Of a DNA stretch of 64,000 nt, positions 39,119-49,700 are shown piece by piece. The DNA comes from Prorocentrum cordatum. Its lineage: Eukaryota; Sar; Dinophyceae; Prorocentrales; Prorocentraceae. The notes beneath the pieces were generated by a model. The model had not been told where the DNA came from and made no database searches. It saw only the letters and a program-made list of their open reading frames with translations. The translations under genes and the position numbers were made by a program. The first letter of the stretch is position 1. Each line of letters opens with the position of its first letter. The stretch lies in assembly GCA_963575745.1 (NCBI GenBank), contig CAUYUJ010001363.1, positions 1 through 64,000 of the forward strand, in the 5' to 3' direction.

Positions 39119-39872
39119 GAAAAAAACACTTTAAACAAGTTCTACAACTTTAGATATTTGAGATGTGAGCTACAATCCCCTATAGTTTTCAGGATCGCTC
39201 ACACTGCGGCGCTTGAATAGAGGATGAATCCAGTGCATGCGCCACGATTCAGGCCATCGGCCCTCTGATAAAATTATCCGGCAAACGATAGCCACACGGA
39301 GTGCAAACTCGCCGGTGCACTTCTATAAAACACGCGCTGGAACAAGATCCGGCCCGGAAGAGCTCTCAGGATCTAGCCTGCGCAATTTTTTTTCACCAGA
39401 CGCGTGCGCACAGGCAAAAAAACAATATCTTCCGAATCAGATGCCGGAGGTAGCTCTGAAAACCGATTTAGCACGAGAGCTGGCACTGACCACTTGCTAG
39501 AGAAAGTAGCTGCAAATAAATTCGCTTTACTCTTAGGCTCCAAGGCCCAAGATCCATCATAACGTCTCAAAGATGGGCACGGACTCTTGGACGCCTTTCC
39601 CAACAAGGATTGCGACAAATGCCACCACAATTTTGATCCTCAAGGATTGCGTCAAGGACCGCAGGCGCGCACGAATCCGAACTGTATATCGATTAAAAGC
39701 ATCAATTAGGCCGTCACTACAACGACGAATAGCAAAAAGAAAAGCGTCGCTACCTGGTGCCTTGCTTTTTTCTTCAACTAAACGGAAACACTGCGAGTCG
39801 AGCCAAGGATGCGAGCTACAGGAAACATGCGAGTCCGTATAAAGGAATGAAACGAGACATTAAATTCAACAG
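39119..39872 (-). pseudogene. Second LINE: linker and start of RT, with stops
   Basis: Readable LINE sequence includes LFAATFSSKWSVP, SGPDLVPARVL, RWPESWRMHWIHPLFKRRS and LTSQISKVVE. It is cut by TAG (about 39330), TAG (about 39170) and TAA (about 39130) and by slips. The phrases correspond to the segment that joins endonuclease and RT. Confidence 0.65.
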
Positions 39873-40365
39873 TCAGCTGCTTGAAAATTCGACCGCACTA
39901 TCGGCACTGAGCGAAGACAAGTGTTGCCAACTACATGATGCCAGCTGGTGCCGGAAGCCATGCCAATTCGCACTGTTGTAATGCCACAAGCGTCGGGATG
40001 AGAAGGCAAACGAGAGAGGAGGGAGAGGGAACGACAACAGAAGCGGGCGATGATCAGCGATCTCACTTAAAACTTCAACTGCTACGTCCGGCAAATCTGT
40101 GATCGCAAGATCAAGTAAATTAGCCAACCGCGTTGGCGACCGAACAATCTGCTGGAAGCCGTGGTCTTCGCACCATTTTTTCATGGCTCGTCCTTCGGGT
40201 GTCGCAGATTGGGAATGACGAAGCAATTCTTTGTGATGCGCGTTGCAACCACCAACTATTACTCTGTTCACGTGAGAAACCTGCAAATAATGCCATTCTG
40301 CAACAAAAGACTCAATCGAGCGAACCTCTCCGTACCGAGGGGGCCGGTACCAACAGCAGAATAAC
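39873..40365 (-). pseudogene. Second LINE: C-terminal half of the endonuclease
   Basis: LFCCWYRPPRYGEVRSIESF, VNRVIVGGCNAHH (GDxN-type motif with the Asp replaced by Gly), FQQIVRSPTRLANLLDLAIT and EIADHRPLLLSF (terminal His motif) are typical of LINE AP-endonucleases. The longer minus-strand frame reaching 40565 begins inside the copia LTR; only the part below 40366 belongs to the LINE. Confidence 0.75.
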
Positions 40366-40510
40366 TGTCGATGAGAAGATATGTTTTTCCTCACGCGCAG
40401 GCGGGCAAGCAGCGCCTGGTATGTTGCCCTAAACAGCCCCTCCGACCTCTCGTCGGGGCCGCCAAGGCCGAAACGGCCGCGGGAGAGCATAGCAGGAGTC
40501 AACATCAACA
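40366..40510 (-). repeat. 3' LTR of the copia element
   Basis: On the minus strand it begins TGTTGATGTTGACTCC and ends CATCGACA. Differences from the other LTR are five substitutions, so the insertion is not brand new. Confidence 0.95.
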
Positions 40511-40538
40511 CTGCTACCTCTCCAGCTCCCTCCTGGGT
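40511..40538 (-). promoter_or_regulatory. Polypurine tract candidate
   Basis: Directly before the 3' LTR, the minus strand is purine-rich (AGGAGGGAGC then GGAGAGGTAGCAG). This is the position where plus-strand priming is expected. Confidence 0.6.
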
Positions 40539-40734
40539 CCTGCGGGTACTCCGCCCGGTCGACACCGTCGACCGGGCTCACTGTGGGCCAAAATGGCCGC
40601 GACGCACAACACTTACGGCTGTGTCTCTGCGAGCGCCGCTCGCGCAGCGGCACCGCCGCTACTCGGAGGCCGGGCTCCTGGGGACCAAAACGGCCCGGAC
40701 TCGCATGGCACCGCCATGGTTTGGTGAGCCGCCC

Positions 40735-43700
40735 TCACTTCGGAGCCGTCGTGTCTGGCGCTTCGGCCGGCTTCCCCCAGGGCGCCGGTCCCTCCTTCGG
40801 CGTCCCGTCCTGGTAGTACACCGGGCACTGGTTGCCCCAGTGCCCCTCCTTGAAGCAGAGCCGGCACATGTTCGGGTTGAGAACTTCGCTGGGAATCGAC
40901 CCCGGCAGAGGCCCCTTCTTAGACTTGCCACCCTTGGTGCCCTTGCCCTTCTCGCCCTTCGAGCCCTTGCCTTTCTTACCCTTGTCACCCTTCGAGCCTT
41001 TGCCGCCCTTGTGTTCCTCGACGTGCGCCTCCGGCGACGGGCTCCGGGCGCGAGGCGGTCGGCGAGAGCGTCGGCCTGACGACCCGTCGTCGCCCTCCGA
41101 GTCTTCCTCCGCCCTGGCGCGCCGCGCCGAGCAGGACCTTTCGTCGTGCTCAACCTCGGCCCGCGCCTTCGCGCCGACCTCTGGCGCGGCGCGCTTTTCG
41201 TCCGAACTGTACTCCGAATCCGAGTCTGAGTCTCTGGCGCTTGCATCCCGTGCGCTTGCAGCTGGCGGCGGGATGCTGACCATCAGTCTCCGCTGCGCCG
41301 CCGCCTGCCAGTACGTCGCTGCCAGCGGGTAAGTCTTGAGCAGGTCCATCACCAGTGTCCAGCGCTTGTACTTCAAGCCGTCCTGGTGCACCACGTTGTT
41401 CCAGCGGTACGCTAACTCCTCGGCGCTGTCCTTGCCGGGCACCAGTGCCCCAGGGTACGCCACCCTGAGAAAGTTAGACACCCATAGGCTCCACTCCGAG
41501 TTCGGCAGCTGGTCCACCTCCAGCTGCGTGAAGACCATGAAATGGTCAGCCGTCTTCAGCGCCGCGTGCTCCGACGGGTAGGATTCGATACTCTCCCCGT
41601 CACCCCCCAGGTGGCGCCGGGTGAAGCACACTGGGCCGCCACCGTCTCCGCACCCCGTGCGTTTCGGGGGCGTCGCCCTTCGCTCGACCCTCGCTGGCTC
41701 CGCCGGCTCCGCTGGCTCCGCCGGCAAGCGCCGCCGCTCTTCCCCGCGCCGCGGGGGTTCTTCTCCTTTACCGCGGCTGCGGCTCCGCGTGGTCTGAGCC
41801 GTCGGCTCCTCCCCGCGCCGCGGGGCCTCTTTGCCTCGGCGGCCGCTGCGATGCCCCGCGTCGGAGCCGGCACCACTCGCGCCGCGATCCATCGCGTCCG
41901 CACGGCCTCCGGCCGCGCCGCGCGCCGGCAATGCACTATCCGCTTGAGCACAAACGGCGGCGCTAGCAACGGAGACGGAAGACGTTGAAATCCCAAGTTG
42001 AGTGCCCGCACTCGTGCCAGCACGCAGACCAGCATCAACAAACAGGGTGCGATTTATTTTCTCCGTGTGGACAAATTTACGCAATCGCCCTGGACCCGGG
42101 CCAGCAAGGCCGACTGGCGGACGCCGATTTTGACCTGAGGTTTCCCCCGGGGGCCGTTTAACTGTCTGACTCCTCCGGATTGCCTGGGCACTTTCCTCAT
42201 GGACCCTCGCACGGTTTTGTTCCATGAACTCCCGGACCCGTTCGCTCAATCCCCCTTTTGTGAGCCCGTCCGAAATCATCCACCTGCTCGGGAGCCACCT
42301 GAGCCCCGCCTTTTCTTCGTCCCGTTGTGGCCCGCACGAGGCCAGAGATTTTAGCGCAGCGAGCCACACAGCATCGTGTCGATCGTCGGGGATGTTCCCT
42401 TCGACCTTCACGTGGTCGTACAGACTACGACAGTCGGTGAATAGCGTGAGAGGCATTTCATCCTCACCGTACTCCACGACAGGAGTACCGCTCCAACCGT
42501 AGGTTGCCTCACACAGCAACGCCCGCATGTAGTAGGCCATCCCGTGGCCCTCTAGGCGCGCCGCCGTCTCCGCCGAGAACGTCGACGTCACCACCCGATG
42601 ACTGGCTCGGCTTCGCCAGTCCAGGATTGATATCGGCAGCTCGTCCTGCTCCAAGCAGTCGAGGTCGATGGCAGCCACCACCGCGCCGGCTTGGGACCTC
42701 ACCTTATGGCGATCGAACCGTTTGAGGTCCTCGTCTCCCTCAATGAGCTCGCTCACATTCCCATACAGGGACGAGTCGTGCCAACAGCCAACGCCCATCC
42801 TCCCTTTAATGGGAGCGATCCGAAGCCGAGCGCCTCCGCTGGCTTTCACGTCTCGAATACACTTGTTGAGTTCTCTCGCGTCGGACCAGGTGGGCGCCTT
42901 TTGCAATTTCTGAAACCGGTTTGTCTCGTAGGCTTTGTCGAGACGGTACTGGCTTGCCAGCCAGTGGAGCGACCCCGTCGCTGACTGAAACTCAGCCTTC
43001 GCGAGGGGGCTCACTGGGTCCTCACCTTTTGCCTGACGGTCGACCTTCACCTCCTCAAGTCTCCCTACGACAAACTCTGGCATTCCCACTTCGACGCATG
43101 ACCCGTCCACTCTGATCCGACGACCGGTGTACACATCTCCCTCGGCCTGCTGCGCGACCACCGTCCAAGACCCGAAAGGAAAACGTTCGCGCAGCCTCGC
43201 CTCCTTGGCACGCAGCTCGGCGCTGCCGTCGTGGGCTAACATGCAATCGTCCACGTGCACAATGAGCATACCTGCGAGACGATCGCCGCTATAGTAACAG
43301 AAGAAAGCTACGTCGAGCTGCAATTGTTTCCACCCCATTTCCTCTACCATGGCCTTGCGGAACGTATTGAACCACGCTCGCGGCGCGTCGGGCAACCCGT
43401 ATATGCCCTTTTCTATCTTCAGCAGCTGTCCGGGTTCCAACCCCGGCAATCCGCCCCGGGGCTGGCGCATGTACAACGGTTCCTGCCCTTGGCGCGGTTC
43501 CCCTTGCAGGAACGCGCTGGAAACGTCACCGATGGCCAACTGAGATAGCCACCCCAAGTTCGCCGATAGCTGCAGGAAGGCGTGGAACCCAGATCGCTGC
43601 ACCGTGGGAGCGTCCGTCTTGACTGTTCCGAGCTTCGCGTCGGGATCGTGCTGGCCCTGCACGCACAACCGTGCTTTAGCCTTGAGCGGCAAATCATTTT

Positions 43701-46700
43701 CGGGCGTCCTTAGGGCGGCATTTTTGTCTTTGAGCTTCATGTCGCTCCCGAGGATCCGACTCCGGTCCACTGTCCGCAACACTTCCTGTGAGGCCTCTGG
43801 CTCCAGCACCGACACGCACTTGTAGCGGAGCCAAGAATCCCACTCCTTCTCCACAGCGGCCTGGAACGCCTCATGATCCTTAGGCGCTATTTCGTCCCAC
43901 TTAAGCTCGCGATCTTGAGTCTTTCGGTCCAGCAGTGCGGACCCCGTCCCGCGGTGATACGCCGTCATCACCTGGTGAGCCTGGTAACTGGCCCCACTCG
44001 GGGCCTCGCCCGTCCGCCGCACCGCGGCGGGTCCTTCGACTGTCGCGAGCGTCGGCTCTCGCTGGCGCTTTTTCTCTTCTTCGAACACCACGAGCATGCG
44101 ATCTGCTGCCGGCCGCAATAGCTCCCTCGGGTTCGTCAGCTGGGCCCACCGGACCCGATGCTCTGTGCAGCGCCACTCGCCGCCGTGTTTCTCGCAAGTC
44201 GTCCTGAGCGGCCATTTCTCGAGCGGGAATCGCGCGTCCAGCGTAACTCTGGCCCAGGCCTCACCGAGGCTCCTCACCGGGCAGCCCCGATCACTCACAT
44301 GCCAGCCTGGCATGGTGATGAAGCGTTCCAGTTCGCGCGGCACGCCCCGAGGCAGTCCGCTGCCTTGGGCCTCGTCTCGGGCCTCCTCCCTGGGGGTGCC
44401 CCCGGGCGCAGGAGGGTCTACCTCGACCACTCCCCCGTCCCCAGGGCCTTCCCGCTCCTGCTCGGAGGCTTCCCCCTGAACGAGTCCGTCCGCGGCCGCT
44501 AATTCATCCGGTCCGGCATTCAGGCCAGTGAGGTCTTCAAACTCTTCGCGGCTCATAGCCTGTCGAATCTCGTCCAGAGACCGGGCGAGGTCGGCATCCT
44601 CCGCCAGGTGTTGCTCCTCTGGGCTCAGAGGCCTCAAGTGTTCTGGCGCAGCCAGAAACGGTTTGCCGCCGTACTGAACCCAAACGTTGTCGTTGCGCCT
44701 CCCGAACACCAGAGCAGGTCCGCACCACTCCGGCTCGTTGACCCGGCGTCCACGCTCCGTGCGGTAAGGCCGGAAAAAGAACACGCGTTCGCCTTCCTTC
44801 CACTCCGCCGGAGTGCCGCGACTCCTCGCGGCCACGGCCCTCCGCACGAGCTCTTGACTGCGCGTCTTGATGAGCGACTGCTGACAGTGCTCACGTATCT
44901 TGAGTCGCCGTGCCAGCGGATCGCCCTCTTCGGCCACACATGGGTGATAGCTCACCGCTTTGCCCTCGTGCCAGCACTCGCCGACAAGCTTCATCTTCTG
45001 CCCGAAGAGAAGCAGTGATGGGCTGTAGCCGCACTGCCCAGGGAAATGGTTGAGGGCTGACGCAGTTTCCCACGCGAGAGCTTGCATCTCATCGATCCCA
45101 AAATACGCTCCGTGCCGGATGCTTTTCTTCATCACGTTCTTTGCCTCCTGGATCTTCCGCTCGACCTTGCCTTTCTGCCAGGGCGCGTACGCCGCGGTAG
45201 GGTCGTACGCGGTGCCGCTCCTCGAGAGGGCGTCCACGAAGCTTCCACTGACGAGCCCCCGCTCGTTGTCTGTCACGAACTGATCTGGTGGCCCCGCCCA
45301 GCAGAGCCACAAACGCTCGTACTGCCCCCACAGTTCTTCGCTGCTGTGCGCATTGATCAGCCCGATCGTGCAGTACCCCGTCGCCACGTCCTGCACCAAC
45401 AGGAACCACCAACCTGTTCCGCACTGGTCGGGAATCTTGAACAGGTCTGCTTGCACGACCTCGTTGAAGGACAAGTCGTCCTCTCGAAGTCGCGCGGGCC
45501 GCGGGGGCCTCGCTCGCGGGCGTTCCGCACAGCTGGAGCACCGGAGTGCTTTGGCTCCCGCGACCGCCGCGACCGCCACCTCGGAGCCGCCGGCCTTGGC
45601 GACTAACCTAGCCAAATCTTCGGGGCTCGCGTGCCCCGTGTTGAGGTGGAGTCGACGCAGGTTCCGACGTAGCTCCGGCGTCATCCGCTGGGCCAGCGAC
45701 TTGCCCATCGGAGTGTCTGGAAACTTAAACGTAATCCCCTGAGGGATCGCATTCCCGCTGTCGGTCTCTCCGAGCCCTGTGGGGTAAGATGCTGGTCCTG
45801 GTTCGAGTTTCGTCGCGCGCCCCTCGTGCACGCTGCGACCCTGACCTGAAGGCCGCGTTCCCGGGAGCCGTCCGCGCCACCCGATCCTCTCAGGCTCCAC
45901 GCGCGTCAGATGGCGCTTGAGCCCTCGAAGCACACCGAGCGCTAAAGAGTGTCGCCCAGTGCTTGATGTGGCCTTGTCGTTGACCCCCGAGCGACGCTCG
46001 TGCACCACGGAACACTCTCGCCGCAGCACCGCTGCGATCTCAGGACAGTTCGTCGCCCACCACGCTGGCTGACCCGTGACTCCTCTCACACACAAGCCGC
46101 CCTTGACTACCTCAACCGAAGGGAGGGCCTCCACCGCGTGGATGGCTGACTCATTCCTCACCAGGGCGCAACCGCCATTTTCCGCCTGCACCTCGAACGC
46201 CTTCCGGGTAAACTCCATCAGCGACCGCTGCCGTCGTCGCTCGGCTCGTTGTCGCTGCTGATCGGCATTGCTCTGGTGAGTACCGCGTTGGGCGCCGCCG
46301 ACTGAAGAGCCAGGGAGCTCCACCACAACCAACCTCGGTCGCACATCGCTCAACATTCCCAAGGCCTCCGCCTGCTCGGACTCCTGTGCGAGGTCGGCTC
46401 CGCATTTCGCGTCCCAAGGACGGAGACACCACCAACCATTCTTGGATCCGATGCGACTGACGTCACTGCCGCCTCCGAAGAACTCGACCACGTCCACGCG
46501 GTCCGTACCCCAACGGTGACGGGCCCACTGCCCGCCGCCAGCTTCCTCGAGCCAGGCCCCGAGGGTGGCTACCCCAAGCAACCATGCCGAGGCGATGCCC
46601 AGGCATGCCTTGCGCACTGCCGTCGCCGTGGGACCCTTCAAACGTCGGTTTCGGGCGCTGCCGCGCCCTTGCTTCCCGCCGCCGGCAGCCTGCGTGCTCG

Positions 46701-49700
46701 CATGGCTGCCAGCACCGGGCGCGTCCCCCGCGCGGCCGCTGAACCGCTCGACGGCTCGGCAGGCCCAGTGCCGGAGTCCACCTCCATACTCTCTTCCGTC
46801 TTCACTCCGGTTGACTCCCTCTTCTGGGCACGACTCATCTTGCTCGAGCCCTCCAGTGCCTCCGTTGGGGTCCATTCGGCCTCCGCTTGGCCTTCGCTCA
46901 CGAACAGCCTGACGTCTCGGATGAGCTCTTCCCGTCTTTTGTCGGCGCCGTTCGACCGTGTCAGCGGTATCTGCCGCGCCGCGGCCTCCTCCTGCAGCTG
47001 CGCCAACTTCATATTGGTGAGGCCCGTCGGTAAGGTTGTTCGAGGGTCGTCTTTCTCCACTTCCGACGCTTGGATCTCGTCCTTCTTTTCTCGAAGCACG
47101 AGCCTCAACTGACCAACGGTCTCTGCCTCCGCGCGGGCCCTCTGCCAGCCGAGTCGCTGCATGGCCAGCGTCACCAGCTCTGCCTTCCGCATCTCCCAGA
47201 TGCTTCGAGGGGTGTCCTCCCTCTGGCGAAGGGTGAAGACCTCCCGCTCCAGGTAATCCACCAACAACTCCTGACACCAGGCCCTCCATGCCATGAGTAC
47301 CAACCGAGTTGCCACACTCGCCCTCGCAGCTCCGCTGCGACACTGCACGACAGTCGGGCGCCATGGCGGCATCTGCCCGCGCGCGCGTCCCAGGGCCACC
47401 GAAGATGGCGCTTGCTCGTGCTCGCCGTACGGGTCCTAAACCGACAGGGGCTGCGGTCGACTCGATCGCTGCCGCTTCGTCGTCGTCGTCGTCGTGGTCG
47501 TCGTCGTCTGGCCGGCCGTCCGTGTAAAGCGCACGGCGCACGGCCTCGTATGGGGATCCGCGGACGCGCCCATACAGCGCGATCTCAGCCCCGGCCCGGC
47601 AGCGGCTCACGGCTTCCTGTCCGCCCGCTCCTGGCCCCCCAGGTCCGTAACTGACAGCAGCCATGGCCAGGTGCCCCGACGGCAGCTCCCTGAGCTTGTG
47701 CCTGGCCTTGCTGAGGGCACCGAGTGTGATCTCGGCCTCCTTCATGTGGATATGGGCCTCCAGGGCCTTCAGGGCTCCGCCCGAGATCAATGGCGGAACG
47801 TCCTCTTCCACCAAGCTGATCCTAATCACGGCCCCCTTGCCGTCCCATTCCATGGGCAACAGCAACGCTTGGGAGCTGTAGATCGTCTTCCCCGGTCCGA
47901 ACCGGTAAGGTTCGCGCTCGGTGACTGTCTCGAGCTCGATGCCCCAGTTCTTCCTAACGTAGATGGCCAAGCGCCGGTACCACCGGAGCCCCGCCACGGA
48001 CTTAGCACACGCCGTGTCCACAACGATCAGCCACACAGCGTCGCCCGTTTCTGCGACTAGTACGGACATCGGATGTCCCGCGGCGGCTTGGAGGTTGGAA
48101 GAAGGAGGGGAGAGACATAGGGGAAAGGCCTCCTCTTCCTCCTCGCTCCTGAAGCGCGTTATCTTCACGCCATTGTCGACTTCGCCCGGGCAGTCTCCTT
48201 CGCACCGGCATTCAACTTCGCACCGCAACTCCTGCGCACCGGCCGCACCTCCATTCACATTCGCACCGGCATTCCCCTTCGCACCGGCATTCCCTTTTCC
48301 GTCTTTGTTGGCGCCGCCGACCTCGATGGATGAGCCTCCTGTTCCTCCGAGGTGAAAGGAGGGAGGGAGAAGAAGTGAGAGAGGTTTTTGAGACTCAAGC
48401 ACGACACCATCCAGGTGCGCCGGCTCCGCCGGTTCTTTCTCCCGCTCCGCGGGCTCTTCAGCGCGGGCCACGACCCACGTGCCCTTGCCTTCCGCACCGG
48501 CCGCCTTACCAGCCGTGCTAGCCTTCCCCGGGGCCCGAGGGCACTCAGGGTCGTCCTTCCAGTGGCCCAGCCTGCCACATCGCTTACACGGGAGCGTCAG
48601 CTTGAGCTTCCGGATGCGCTCGGAATCGGCGCCTCGGCCTCCGCTGGCCCTGCCGCCAGGTCCACGGTAGAAGTCGCGCGCCTTCTCAGCCTCGGCGCGC
48701 GCCTTCTTAGCCTGCGTCATGAGCACCTCGTTTTCCGTGAGGTACGCCTGGAGCTCCTCAGGGACCAACTCGTTCTCCGCGATATTCGGGTCCACGCCAG
48801 CGTCGACCTCCGAGTCCGGCTCCTCGTCGTCGTCGTCCTCCTCGGCGGACGTGCTGGGGCCCTCGGCCTCGGCGCCTTCGCGTTCAGCCTCGGCTTCGGC
48901 GTTTTCGGTAGCGTGGACCTTTCGGGCGCCGCCCCTGCCTAAGGGTTTACCGAGCCTCCGGCGATTCCTGTTCAGGTACTCGCGGTTGGCTCCGTTGAAC
49001 GGCGCCGCCGCCCGATTCCTCAGCATAGACACCCGAGGAATGCAAGCTTTAGCCGAGTCGCGAAGTTTCTCGTAGACCAGCTCGTTGCCAGCACCAGTGA
49101 TGATCTGGCTCTCCTTGTCGCCGCCCACGCGCAGTTTCTTCAGGAAGTAGTGGGCTTTCAAGTGCTTGTTGAGCGGCTCCTCCATCGCCTCCTCGAGTTC
49201 GCGCACCTTGGCCTCGTACCGCGTCTCGAAGTCCATGATATCCTCGCCAGCGTTCCGGCTGACCTTCTCCACGAACTCATCTACGAGCGTGCCGACCTTC
49301 AGCGTCTCCTGTTGGTCGTACTTCTCATGGAGATAGCGCAACAGCACCCGGACGCCGTCCGGCCTAGCGAGGGTCTCAGGGTCGAGGTTCTCTGTTTTGG
49401 CTTCAGCGTCACCTTTGAGCCTCGAGAGAAGCCGCCCGCCCCGACGCTCGGGCAGGATGGCCGTGTTCAGCTCGAAGATCTTCACGCGCCGCTCGTACGT
49501 CCTTAGAGGCACGGCTTTCCCGTCCCATTCGGGCACGAACTTGTCGTCGCCGCGCTCCTGTCCAGAGGGCCCGCTGCCCTCGTACCTAACGGACCCGCAG
49601 TAGCCGCCAGACCCTGGTTGCCAACTGCTTTGCCCCCACTCCTCAGACCAGGGGCAATCCTGCCAGTACCAGCCTGTGCTGGTCCCTGGCGACGTCGGTC

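Noticed and set aside
40381-41079. Plus-strand frame starting at the copia LTR
   Set aside because: Antisense to the LTR and the end of the polyprotein, with no motifs.
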